In this document: piece after piece, positions 24,274-32,732 of the stretch
Layout of the letters: every line of letters starts with the position of its first letter
How positions within the stretch are numbered: the stretch's first letter is position 1
Source: Deltaproteobacteria bacterium
GTDB taxonomy: Bacteria > Desulfobacterota > Syntrophia > Syntrophales > UBA2210
DNA: 41,354 nt
NCBI GenBank assembly: GCA_016930775.1
Contig: JAFGGB010000159.1
Location: 1-41,354, forward strand
Reading direction: 5' to 3'
Translations under genes and position numbers: made by a program
Notes under the pieces: model-generated
Seen by the model: the letters and a program-made list of their open reading frames with translations, nothing else
Databases searched by the model: none
What the model was told of the DNA's origin: nothing

Positions 24274-25131
24274 TCAATCAAAGATGATCGTCTTCGAACG
24301 GCAGATCAGGATTCTCCGTTCCAGGTGAAGCCGCACCGCCCGGGCAAGGACAACCCGCTCAATGTCCGCCCCCTTCATCTTCATATGTTCCACCGAATCC
24401 TTATGGGAGACCTTGATCACATCTTGAGCGATGATGGGACCCTCGTCGAGTTGATCCGTCACGTAGTGGCTCGTTGCGCCGATAACTTTCACTCCCCGTT
24501 CATAGGCCTGGCGGTACGGACTCCCGCCCGCGAAAGCGGGAAGGAAGGAATGGTGAATGTTGATGATTCGGTGGGGGTATTTGTGTACGAGCGAAGGGCT
24601 CAGTATCTGCATGTATCTCGCAAGAACGATGAGATCGACGCGGCGTTCTTCCAGGTCGAGAAGCTCCTTTTCTTCCTGCAGTTCCTTTGTATCTGCCGTT
24701 ATGGGGTAATATTTAAAGGGAATATTAAATTGCTCGGCTGTCGGTTTCAGATCGAGGTGATTGCTTATTGCCAGGACGATATCCCCATTCAGCTCCCCCA
24801 TCTGGCGTCTCATGAGGAGGTCGTGGAAACAATGGAGATGCTGCGAGGCAAAGATGGCCATGCGATGAACATGGTCCGAAAAATGGAGACTCCACTTCAT
24901 GGTAAACCGCTCGGCCAGCGGACGGAAGACTTCTTCGATGTCCTCCCTGGAAATCGAGAAGCCGTCGAGGTCCCATTCGACTCTCATGAACAGGATATTG
25001 TCCGGCTGAACGGCATATTGATCGAGTGAAAGAATATTACCGTTGTATTTGAAGATGAAGTTCGATATAGAGGCGACGATTCCCTTTTGGTCGGGACAGG
25101 ATAGCAGCAATATGACCGTCGGTTGTTTCAT
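24274..25131 (-). CDS. purU: Formyltetrahydrofolate deformylase PurU
   Basis: PurU hydrolyses 10-formyl-THF to formate and THF, balancing one-carbon pools and feeding formate to purine synthesis or formate metabolism. The start ATG 25131 (MKQPTVILLL) follows AAAAGGAG. The 285-aa protein has an N-terminal ACT domain (SCPDQKGIVASISNFIFKYNGNI) and a formyltransferase-type domain with the catalytic set in LAISNHLDL, LARYMQILSP, NIHHSFLPAFAG and HYVTDQLDEGPII. All expected residues appear intact. Confidence 0.96.
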   Translation of the reverse strand: MKQPTVILLLSCPDQKGIVASISNFIFKYNGNILSLDQYAVQPDNILFMRVEWDLDGFSISREDIEEVFRPLAERFTMKWSLHFSDHVHRMAIFASQHLHCFHDLLMRRQMGELNGDIVLAISNHLDLKPTAEQFNIPFKYYPITADTKELQEEKELLDLEERRVDLIVLARYMQILSPSLVHKYPHRIINIHHSFLPAFAGGSPYRQAYERGVKVIGATSHYVTDQLDEGPIIAQDVIKVSHKDSVEHMKMKGADIERVVLARAVRLHLERRILICRSKTIIFD

Positions 25132-25166
25132 GACCAACTCCTTTTGCGTGCATGTATAGGTCGGTG

Positions 25167-25195
25167 GTTATCATATAAAAACGTCAGGCCGTCAA
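25167..25195 (-). promoter_or_regulatory. Sigma70 promoter candidate for purU
   Basis: On the minus strand TTGACG (25195-25190) and GATAAC (25172-25167) are 17 bases apart, about 35 bases before the purU start. Confidence 0.45.
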
Positions 25196-25425
25196 GCCCG
25201 ATGAGAGAAGAGGCTGTCATCGACGACAGGAAAGCGGCAGCCGTGACTGCACGGATCGCTGAAAGGATGCTCTCGCCCAACGGTCTCGAACTGATATTTC
25301 TGAATCGATCCCGCCGCATAGCCGAAGGGGCCGTCCAGGTCGGTTAGCGGCGACGGCTTCGGTTTAATATGCTTCGTCGAGCCAACGTCGCCCGGAAGCT
25401 GATTGTTTACAATCCATCGACTGAA
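25196..25425. other. Intergenic stretch without a supported gene
   Basis: Two ORFs cross this stretch (plus 25123-25347, minus 25192-25503). Neither has a ribosome-binding site or a recognisable product, and the minus one runs into the repeat element. It could hold a decayed gene, but nothing in it can be named. Confidence 0.4.
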
Positions 25426-25526
25426 TGACGGACTCGTAAAAAGTCGAAAACTGGGCCGAACCCGATGGTTTCGTACAAAAACTCGGCAGGCGCGCCGCCG
25501 CATCCGGACTTTTTACGAAGGCGTCA
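25426..25526. repeat. MITE-like intergenic repeat, short form
   Basis: This 101-base element begins TGACGGACTCGTAAAAAGTC and ends GACTTTTTACGAAGGCGTCA; the ends are inverted with 17 of 20 matches. Its left half aligns with the repeat at 19172-19340 (GATGGTTTCGTA, AACTCGGCAGGC, GCATCCGG), but a central block is missing. It lies 24 bases before the radical SAM gene. Confidence 0.8.
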
Positions 25527-25550
25527 TCGAATAGAACGGATTCTTGAAGA

Positions 25551-28046
25551 ATGCACGATGCCTATTCTGTGAATATAGATAAACTCCTCCCTTTCGTTGA
25601 GAAACCGAGCCGTTATATCGGCGGAGAAGCCAATGCCGCCCAGAAGGACTGGAACAGCTGCGATGTCACTGTCGCGCTGGCCTTCCCCGATGTCTATGAA
25701 GTCGGCATGTCCCATCTGGGCCTGAAGATTCTCTATGCCCTCCTGCAAGAGGAGAAAGGTATCGCCGTCGAACGATGCTTCGCACCCTGGCCCGACATGG
25801 AGCGCCTCCTGAAGGAACGCCGCATCCCTCTCGCATCTCTGGAATCTCAACGGCCTCTTGCCGATTTCGATATTGTGGGCTTATCCCTGCAGTACGAGCT
25901 TTCCTTTACAAACGTTCTTGCCATGATCGATCTCGGCCGCATTCCCCTTCTAGCCGAAAAGAGATCCCAAGGAGACCCCCTTGTCATTGCCGGCGGGCCC
26001 TGCGCCTTCAATCCCGAGCCTCTCTCCGATTTCATCGATGCCTTCGTTATCGGCGAAGGAGAGGAACCCTTGGTGAAGCTCGTCGGAAAAACGGCTGAAG
26101 CAAAAAAAGGAAAGGCAACCCGGAAAGAACTTCTGACGGATCTGGCAGAGATTCCGGGTGTCTACGTACCATCCGTTCATGAAGCCGGTGCAAGAATCAT
26201 GAAAAGCGCCGTGGCCGACCTGAACGAATGGCGTCTGCCGCGGCGCCCCATAATCCCACTGCCCTTGGCTGTTCATGACCGGATTACACTGGAAATCTGC
26301 CGCGGTTGCACAAGCGGCTGTCGCTTCTGCCAGGCGGGCATGATCTGGAGACCCGTCAGGGAACGGTCGCCTTCTGTGCTCCGGGAAATGGCTGCGGCAA
26401 TGCTTGCTTCCACAGGCTATGACGAACTTTCTCTTCTCGCCCTCAGCGCCGGCGACTATACTCTCATAGAGAGCCTCATGACCTCTCTCATGGACAGTTA
26501 CAGCAGCCAGAGAGTAGCCCTGGCCCTCCCGTCTCTCAGGGTCGAGACGCTGACGGCGCGGCTCATCGCGGAAATCAAGCGCGTCAGGAAAACGAGCTTC
26601 ACTCTCGCTCCGGAAGCGGGCACTCAAAGGCTCCGTAATGTAATAAACAAAGGCAACTCCCAGGAAGACCTCATGGCCACGGCGGAGAGCGTCTTCACTG
26701 CGGGATGGCGATCAATTAAACTCTATTTTATGATCGGCCTCCCCACAGAACAGGAAGAAGACCTTGCCGGCATTATCGATCTGGCCTACAAGGTTCTCAA
26801 AATAGGGGGCTTTCGCCGGCAGGTGACCGTCAGTCTCTCCACCTTTGTGCCTAAACCTCACACACCCTTTCAGTGGGAGGGCCAGGCCGGCCTGGCGGAT
26901 ATCCGGGAACGGCAGGATTTTTTCAAGCGCAACCTGAAACACCGGAATATTAATCTGAAGTGGCACGACGGCAGAATGAGTTTCCTGGAAGGGCTCATCT
27001 CCCGGGGGGACAGATCTATCGGAAAATTACTTCAAGAAGCTTTCGGCAGGGGATGCCGGTTCGATGGATGGAGCGAGCAACTGGATTTTGCGGCCTGGCA
27101 GGCGTCGCTTGCTGCCGCGGACATTGACGTTGACCGCTGCCTGGGAAAACGCCCTCTCGACGATCCGCTGCCCTGGGATTACATAGACACGGGCGTTGCA
27201 AAAGATTTTCTGAAAGAGGAATGCCGAAGAGCGCTTACGGAAGAAAAAACCAACGACTGCCGGTACGACGTCTGTACAGGCTGCGGCGTCTGCCGGGACG
27301 GGAGGGGTCCAGTCATGGCCTCGGAAAGTGAAGGGACGAAAGAAATCGTGTCCGGATCGCTCGACTTCTCCCCCCGGCCGAAGTCTCTCCGTCTTCGATT
27401 GACTTTCTCCAAGGAAGACAGGATGCGCTTTCTCTCTCACCTGGAATCTTCGGCTGCTCTCACCCGGGCCATGGCAAGAAGCGGTCTTCGTTTCATCTTT
27501 TCAGAAGGATTTCATCCCCATCCGAAGATTTCTTTTCCTTACGCCCTTCCCGTAGGAATCGAAAGCCGCGAAGAGTACCTCGATATTACAGTCGAATCGT
27601 TTGAAGACCCTCTCGAAACTGCAATTAAAGGCATTAACGAGGGCCTGCCCAGGGGACTTGCAATCACGGGCGGGCGGATACTCCCGGAAGGAGCGCCCTC
27701 ACTGGCCGAAACGATCAGGTCGTTCCGCTACCGTTTCATCCTCGGTCCTCTGCCGGAGGCGTCGGCTCTTCTCCTGGAACAGAGGATCGCCGCCTTCATC
27801 GCAGCTTCGGAATGGCCGGTCCGCCGGGAGCGTAAAGGAAGAGAGACGCTGAAAGACCTCCGTCCCTCCGTGGAAGCCTTGTCTTTCGAACCGGCAGAAG
27901 GTATCATACATGCATCGCTCGTCTTCGCTCCTTCGGGAGGCGTACGGCCCATGGAAATCCTTACTGAAATCGCAGGACTGGACGAGAAGGCGGCTAAAGA
28001 GGTCCTGATCGTAAAAGACGCAACGATATGTCCACCGAGGGAATAG
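25551..28046 (+). CDS. Radical SAM protein fused to a DUF2344 domain (TIGR03960/TIGR03936 type)
   Basis: This 831-aa protein has three parts. First is a B12-binding-like N-terminus (VTVALAFPDVYEVGMSHLGLKIL, IVGLSLQYELSFTNVL, VIAGGPCAFNPEPLSD). Second is a radical SAM domain whose Cys triad is CTSGCRFC (C253, C257, C260), with LAPEAGTQRLR and KLYFMIGLPTE motifs. Third is a C-terminal DUF2344 domain from about residue 598 (RLTFSKEDRMRFLSHLE, FSEGFHPHPKISF). A Cys-rich linker (CRYDVCTGCGVC) may carry another metal site. The two halves are separate genes in many bacteria. The reaction is unknown; the constant pairing with rng suggests an RNA or ribosome role. The start ATG 25551 has a weak, close GAAGA. 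Confidence 0.9.
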   Translation: MHDAYSVNIDKLLPFVEKPSRYIGGEANAAQKDWNSCDVTVALAFPDVYEVGMSHLGLKILYALLQEEKGIAVERCFAPWPDMERLLKERRIPLASLESQRPLADFDIVGLSLQYELSFTNVLAMIDLGRIPLLAEKRSQGDPLVIAGGPCAFNPEPLSDFIDAFVIGEGEEPLVKLVGKTAEAKKGKATRKELLTDLAEIPGVYVPSVHEAGARIMKSAVADLNEWRLPRRPIIPLPLAVHDRITLEICRGCTSGCRFCQAGMIWRPVRERSPSVLREMAAAMLASTGYDELSLLALSAGDYTLIESLMTSLMDSYSSQRVALALPSLRVETLTARLIAEIKRVRKTSFTLAPEAGTQRLRNVINKGNSQEDLMATAESVFTAGWRSIKLYFMIGLPTEQEEDLAGIIDLAYKVLKIGGFRRQVTVSLSTFVPKPHTPFQWEGQAGLADIRERQDFFKRNLKHRNINLKWHDGRMSFLEGLISRGDRSIGKLLQEAFGRGCRFDGWSEQLDFAAWQASLAAADIDVDRCLGKRPLDDPLPWDYIDTGVAKDFLKEECRRALTEEKTNDCRYDVCTGCGVCRDGRGPVMASESEGTKEIVSGSLDFSPRPKSLRLRLTFSKEDRMRFLSHLESSAALTRAMARSGLRFIFSEGFHPHPKISFPYALPVGIESREEYLDITVESFEDPLETAIKGINEGLPRGLAITGGRILPEGAPSLAETIRSFRYRFILGPLPEASALLLEQRIAAFIAASEWPVRRERKGRETLKDLRPSVEALSFEPAEGIIHASLVFAPSGGVRPMEILTEIAGLDEKAAKEVLIVKDATICPPRE

Positions 28047-28050
28047 CGCT

Positions 28051-29568
28051 ATGGCGAAGGAAATGATCATTAACTGCAACGAACAGGAGCACCGCGTAGC
28101 GGTCCTGACGAATTCCACTCTCTCGAACCTTTTTATCGAGCGGGCCGACGAGCGATCGCCCGCAGGAAACATCTATCTTGGAAAAGTCGTTCGAGTGCTG
28201 CCGGGAATGCAGGCGGCCTTTGTAGATATCGGCCTCGAACGAACGGCCTTCCTCTACGTGGCGGACGTTTACCACGACTTCTCCGATCTTGAGCTGCTGG
28301 TAGACAATGACACTGAAGAGGAAGTCATGGAATACGAGGAACGCTGGAACCACAGGAACAACATCCACCCCATTGAGGACATCCTCAAGGAGGGGGAAGA
28401 GGTGCTTGCCCAGGTCGCCAAGGAACCTCTGGGAAACAAGGGCGCCCGCATTACAACTCACATCTCGCTTCCCGGTCGGACGCTGGTCCTTATGCCGACC
28501 CTCGAGCATACCGGCATATCCAGAAAGATCAAGAATGAAGAGGAGCGGCGGCGACTGCAGTCGATTATCGAACGTTTCATTCCCGAGGGTTTCGGCGCCA
28601 TAGCCAGAACGGCGAGCGAGGGACGGGAAGAAAAGGATTTGAAAAACGACCTGGAATATCTCGTGCGGCTCTGGGAAAAAATCAGAAAAAAAAGAACGCA
28701 CGTGGGAGCGCCGGCGCTGGTGCATAAGGATTTCGGCATCACCCTCAGAACCTTGCGGGACTTTTATACAAATGATGTTGGAAGGATCGTCGTCGACTGT
28801 CCCGATGAACGGCAAAAAATTGTCGAGTTCATGGAAACCTTTATGCCGGGAGAACGATACCGGCTCGATTTATATGAGGAACGCGAGCCAATCTTCGATC
28901 ATTTCGGCATAGAGTTCGATGTGAAGCGCTCACTCAACAAGAAGGTATGGCTGAAATCGGGAGGATACATCGTCATTGAAGAGACGGAGGCTCTCTGCTC
29001 GGTCGACGTGAACACCGGCAAGTACGTGGGGAAACGCAAACTGGAAGATACGATACTGAAAACGAACCTGGAAGCTGTCAAGGAAATCGCTTACGAGTTG
29101 TCCGTGAGAAACATCGGGGGCATTATCATCATCGATTTCATCGATATGGAAAGCGAGGCCGACAGGGAGAAGGTTTTTGCGGCTCTTAAGGAAGAATTGG
29201 AAAAAGACAAGAACAAAACAAATATCCAGAAAATTTCGGAGCTTGGACTCATCGAGATGACGCGGCAGCGCACCGGCAAGAGCCTCTCGAAAATTCTCTG
29301 CGAAACCTGCCCCTATTGCGAAGGCAGAGGCGCCGTCAAATCGAAAACGACCATTTGTTACGAAATCCTTCGCGACCTGCAGAGAGAAAGCCTGGACCCC
29401 CTGAGCAAGGCGATCTGCGTCCTCGCTCACCCCGACGTGGCCAATATCCTTATTGAAGACGAGACTCACGCCATCGAAAAGCTCGAAAAGAAACTCAACA
29501 AGAAAATTTTCGTCAAAACCGACAACACCTTCCATCAGGAACATTTCGAAATCATACCCGTCAACTGA
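28051..29568 (+). CDS. rng: Ribonuclease E/G family endoribonuclease
   Basis: This 505-aa protein, RNase G-sized, processes rRNA and mRNA 5' ends. It has an N-terminal S1 domain (NIYLGKVVRVLPGMQAAFVDIGLERTAFL), a 5'-sensor region, the DNase I-like catalytic core with Mg-binding aspartates in CSVDVNTGKYVG and GIIIIDFIDM, and the zinc-link CETCPYCEGRG that joins subunits. The start lies four bases after the radical SAM stop, with GAGGGAA upstream, so the genes are coupled. The long C-terminal scaffold of RNase E is absent. Confidence 0.94.
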   Translation: MAKEMIINCNEQEHRVAVLTNSTLSNLFIERADERSPAGNIYLGKVVRVLPGMQAAFVDIGLERTAFLYVADVYHDFSDLELLVDNDTEEEVMEYEERWNHRNNIHPIEDILKEGEEVLAQVAKEPLGNKGARITTHISLPGRTLVLMPTLEHTGISRKIKNEEERRRLQSIIERFIPEGFGAIARTASEGREEKDLKNDLEYLVRLWEKIRKKRTHVGAPALVHKDFGITLRTLRDFYTNDVGRIVVDCPDERQKIVEFMETFMPGERYRLDLYEEREPIFDHFGIEFDVKRSLNKKVWLKSGGYIVIEETEALCSVDVNTGKYVGKRKLEDTILKTNLEAVKEIAYELSVRNIGGIIIIDFIDMESEADREKVFAALKEELEKDKNKTNIQKISELGLIEMTRQRTGKSLSKILCETCPYCEGRGAVKSKTTICYEILRDLQRESLDPLSKAICVLAHPDVANILIEDETHAIEKLEKKLNKKIFVKTDNTFHQEHFEIIPVN

Positions 29569-29706
29569 AAAGCTCCACCGAGGCCAATCGAGCGGATCAG
29601 ACCGTCTCTCCTATGCGCATAGTTGAGAAGCTCGTCGGCGCTCCTGTTATGGGAACAAGCTTCCAAGATCGCTTTATACGCCTGAGCTTTGTATAGATAA
29701 TATGAA

Positions 29707-29734
29707 TTGGACTAATTCAATGACATGCTATAAA
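29707..29734 (+). promoter_or_regulatory. Sigma70 promoter candidate for yedE-tusA
   Basis: TTGGAC (29707-29712) and TATAAA (29729-29734) are spaced by 16 bases, about 45 bases before the yedE start at 29780. The 210-base gap after rng holds no clear terminator. Confidence 0.4.
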
Positions 29735-29779
29735 AATGGCCCGTTTCCGATATATATTACGCCTCAAGGAGCCATATTT

Positions 29780-30865
29780 ATGAAGAATAATTTTTTGGCC
29801 TCGCGATGGGGAATCGTCGCCGTAGGCGCCGTTATCGGCATAGCGGCCGCACTTCTCCAGAAACTGGGCAACCCTGGCAACATGGGCATCTGCGTCGCCT
29901 GCTTCGAGCGTGACATCGCCGGGGCCGTCGGACTTCACCGCGCCGAAGTCGTCCAGTACGTAAGGCCGGAAATCATCGGTTTCGTCCTGGGTTCCTTCGC
30001 AGCCGCTCTTCTTTTTAGAGAATTCAGGTCACGCTCGGGTTCCTCTCCTTTTGTTCGATTTATCCTCGGCATCTTCGCCATGATCGGCGCCCTCGTCTTT
30101 CTCGGGTGCCCCTGGCGGGCGCTCCTGAGACTTGCCGGGGGCGATGGAAACGCTCTCTTCGGCATCATCGGCCTGGTTGCGGGCATCTGGATAGGAACTC
30201 TCTTCCTCCGAGGCGGTTATAATCTGGGCCGCTCTCAAAAAACAGCCGCGGGAGCAGGACTTCTCATGCCGCTCGTCATGGCGGGCCTCCTGACCCTTGT
30301 TCTTGTCTATCCACCCATAGTCGATCAGGCGAAAAGCGGCGTTCTTTTTTACAGCCTTAAGGGACCGGGCGCGATGCATGCCCCTCTCCTGTTATCCCTT
30401 GCAGCAGGCCTGGCTATCGGGTTCATCGCCCAGCGGAGCCGGTTCTGCACCATGGGGGCCTTCAGGGATCTCCTTCTCTTTGGTCAAACGCACCTTTTGG
30501 GCGGCGTCGCGGCGCTTCTCGTTGCCGCCTTCGCAACCAACATGATTCTAGGCCAGTTCAAGGCGGGCTTCGAGGGACAACCGGTAGCCCATACATTGAT
30601 TTTCTGGAATTTTGCCGGAATGCTCCTTGCGGGCCTGGCTTTTGCCCTGGCCGGCGGCTGCCCCGGTCGTCAACTCTTTCTCGCAGGCGAAGGCGACGGC
30701 GATGCAGCCGTCTTCGTTTCGGGCATGATCGTCGGAGCGGCCTTCTCTCACAACTTCGGACTTGCCAGCTCGCCCGCCGGAATAGGACCGCACGGTATGG
30801 CCGCTGTCGTAGTTGGACTTGCTGTTTGTCTTTTTATAGGATTTACCCTACGAAAAAGCGTTTAA
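29780..30865 (+). CDS. yedE: YedE/YeeE-family membrane transporter (selenium/sulfur-linked)
   Basis: The start is set at MKNNFLASRWG (29780), with CAAGGAG upstream; the ORF-track start 29702 lies over the promoter. The 361-aa protein has about ten membrane helices and the YeeE-type repeated motifs with cysteines: KLGNPGNMGICVACFERDIAG, LGCPWRALLRL, QRSRFCTMGAFRD and GGCPGRQLF. This matches the YedE form often found with selenium metabolism genes, related to the thiosulfate importer TsuA/YeeE. Substrate (thiosulfate, selenium or other sulfur species) is undecided. The tusA-like gene follows after 11 bases, the usual pairing. Confidence 0.87.
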   Translation: MKNNFLASRWGIVAVGAVIGIAAALLQKLGNPGNMGICVACFERDIAGAVGLHRAEVVQYVRPEIIGFVLGSFAAALLFREFRSRSGSSPFVRFILGIFAMIGALVFLGCPWRALLRLAGGDGNALFGIIGLVAGIWIGTLFLRGGYNLGRSQKTAAGAGLLMPLVMAGLLTLVLVYPPIVDQAKSGVLFYSLKGPGAMHAPLLLSLAAGLAIGFIAQRSRFCTMGAFRDLLLFGQTHLLGGVAALLVAAFATNMILGQFKAGFEGQPVAHTLIFWNFAGMLLAGLAFALAGGCPGRQLFLAGEGDGDAAVFVSGMIVGAAFSHNFGLASSPAGIGPHGMAAVVVGLAVCLFIGFTLRKSV

Positions 30866-30876
30866 GGAGAAAGAAT

Positions 30877-31107
30877 ATGGCTGCCACGGTTGATGCTCGG
30901 GGGCTTTCCTGTCCCCAACCCGTTTTGTTGACTCTCGATGCCATGAAGACATCGGAAGAACATGAAATTATCGTGCTGGTCGATACTGAGACATCGAAAG
31001 AAAACGTCCTCAGGGCCGCTTCGAGTCACGGCTGGTCTGAAAAAGAAGTCATTGCGGAAAGTGATGGCTTCCGCATAACAATCATGAAGCCGGATCGGAA
31101 AAAATAA
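30877..31107 (+). CDS. TusA/SirA-family sulfur carrier protein
   Basis: This 76-aa protein starts at ATG 30877 behind TTAAGGAGAAAG; the ORF-track start is inside yedE. It is a complete TusA fold with the carrier motif ARGLSCPQPVLLT (Cys near residue 11, CPxP), then the HEIIVLVDTETSKENVLRAA helix-strand and a final ITIMKP strand. Such proteins carry persulfide or selenium on the CPxP Cys. Immediate linkage to yedE suggests it accepts or delivers the transported sulfur or selenium species. Confidence 0.9.
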   Translation: MAATVDARGLSCPQPVLLTLDAMKTSEEHEIIVLVDTETSKENVLRAASSHGWSEKEVIAESDGFRITIMKPDRKK

Positions 31108-31160
31108 TCGGTGAACAAACCGTGCCGCTCGGCTGCCCGGCAAAGGATGCAGATTCAGTC

Positions 31161-31397
31161 ATGATTCACAGGAAGAAAGAAGAAGGGGCGCTGATTACGG
31201 CCGATATGACGCTTGTCGCCGTCATGGAACAGTTTCCGGCGGCGGAAGCGGTCTTTCGAATGTACGACAGTCAGGCAGGAACCTGCCTCTGCTGTCAGGC
31301 CCTTTTCGACACTATCGATGATATTGTCGAGAGGTACGGGCTCGACGGGGATGCGCTTCTTCGCGAACTGAGGGAAGCCGCCTCGGCGAACGCATAG
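31161..31397 (+). CDS. DUF1858-like small Cys protein
   Basis: This protein is 78 aa from ATG 31161; GTG 31122 is an alternative, and neither has a good ribosome-binding site. It matches the DUF1858/hybrid-cluster-associated layout: ITADMTLVAVMEQFPAAEAVFRMY, then GTCLCCQALFDTIDDIVERYGLDGDALLREL. The CLCC motif in the helix-turn is typical. Family members are small helical domains found with redox and sulfur metabolism genes. As the third gene after yedE and tusA it may share their pathway. It ends five bases from the convergent threonine synthase gene. Confidence 0.75.
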   Translation: MIHRKKEEGALITADMTLVAVMEQFPAAEAVFRMYDSQAGTCLCCQALFDTIDDIVERYGLDGDALLRELREAASANA

Positions 31398-31402
31398 GTC
31401 AG

Positions 31403-32608
31403 CTACAATACATCGTCGATGCAGCGGGAGAGATCATCGAGGTCGCACTCAGAAACACTGAACCTGTGATGGGCGAAAGCGGCAGTATATTTCAATCCGC
31501 CGCCTGTAACGAGACAGACGATAGAATGATCGGGATGCGCTTCTCCTTCCCGAACGAGTCGTTTTACCGCCGCCAGGGGAACGGCCGCTGCCGGCTGACC
31601 GAAGATTCCCTGCCCGGCCATTTCACGCTGAGCCTCGATAATCTCGTCATCGCCGACGGCCGCCACTATGCCTCCGGTTTCGTAAATCTTCCGCAATGCC
31701 GCATTGCCGCTGGGCGGCGCCGGATTGGCAATGGCGCCGGCGATTGTCCGGGGCTCGTCGATGGGCGTCACTATTTCCTGCCGCTCCCGATAGGCCTTGT
31801 AAATCGGCGCGCAACCGCTTGCTTGGGCAGCCACGAAGCGGGGCAGCCGGTCTATGAGTCCCGCCCGCTTGAATTCCTCGAATCCCTTGACGATGCCCCG
31901 GAAATTCCCTCCTGAACTTGTGGGGACGACTATGAAGTCAGGAACGTTGAATCGGCACTGTTCGCATATTTCGAAGGCTATGGTTTTCGATCCCTCCACT
32001 CGAAAAGGCACATCGGAATTCATGAAATAGATCTCCCGGCTTCTACCGATCTCAAGACTCTTATGGTACATGGACCCATAATCACCCCGGACCCGGATCA
32101 CCCGGGCGCCATAAATGGCGATAGGGTTGATTTTCTCGGAGGCCGTGCCGGCACTGACCAGAACAACGGCATTCAGCCCGGCCCTGGCGCCATAAGCCGC
32201 CACGGAGGCGGCCATGTTTCCCGTCGAAACCGTTCCAATCGTCCCGTATCCCAGCGCCACCGCATGGGCAAGGGCCGTTACGGTGCCCCTGTCCTTGAAA
32301 GACCATGTGGGGTTCCGGCTTTCGTCCTTTAAAAACAGGCGGCCGACATGGAACCGGGCGGCCAGAGGATGGGCTTCCACCAGGGGCGTAAAACCTTCTC
32401 CGAGAGTAAGACCGCGGCCTTCATCGGAGAAAGGTAGAAACTCTCCGTACCTGGCGAAGATTGTGCTTCCGAAGGGTTCGTCTTCGCGGATGCAAGCCGG
32501 AAAGGCTGTCTCCACCTCCAAGGGTTCGCCGCAGATGTCGCAACGGGGAAATGACGTGTCCGGCGGATAGCCGGTTTTACATCCGGTGCAACGAAGCTTG
32601 TAGTCCAT
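31403..32608 (-). CDS. thrC: Threonine synthase
   Basis: The start is MDYKLRCTGC (32608), behind GAGGGGGAA; 401 aa. A zinc-ribbon-like N-terminus (CTGCKTGYP, CDICGEPLE) precedes the PLP fold: LTLGEGFTPLV, PLP lysine in WSFKDRGTVTAL, STGNMAASVAAYGARAG, and phosphate-binding PTSSGGNFRG. This is the shorter archaeal/plant-like threonine synthase with the Cys4 cap. It converts phosphohomoserine to threonine. A related cysteate or other PLP lyase activity cannot be fully excluded. It is the last of three minus-strand genes. Confidence 0.85.
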   Translation of the reverse strand: MDYKLRCTGCKTGYPPDTSFPRCDICGEPLEVETAFPACIREDEPFGSTIFARYGEFLPFSDEGRGLTLGEGFTPLVEAHPLAARFHVGRLFLKDESRNPTWSFKDRGTVTALAHAVALGYGTIGTVSTGNMAASVAAYGARAGLNAVVLVSAGTASEKINPIAIYGARVIRVRGDYGSMYHKSLEIGRSREIYFMNSDVPFRVEGSKTIAFEICEQCRFNVPDFIVVPTSSGGNFRGIVKGFEEFKRAGLIDRLPRFVAAQASGCAPIYKAYRERQEIVTPIDEPRTIAGAIANPAPPSGNAALRKIYETGGIVAAVGDDEIIEAQREMAGQGIFGQPAAAVPLAAVKRLVREGEAHPDHSIVCLVTGGGLKYTAAFAHHRFSVSECDLDDLSRCIDDVL

Positions 32609-32732
32609 ATTCGATTCCCCCTCGGCCACTTCTCGTTTATGTAAATCCCACCATTAGATCATCGGTTAATCCGCCAGATAAAGAAGTTTAAAACAGCTTC
32701 CTATAATCGACCTTTACAGGATTGGCCTTTTC

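Noticed and set aside
25192-25503. 103-aa minus-strand ORF before the radical SAM gene
   Set aside because: It begins inside the repeat element, lacks a ribosome-binding site and has no recognisable domain. A decayed gene is possible but cannot be shown.
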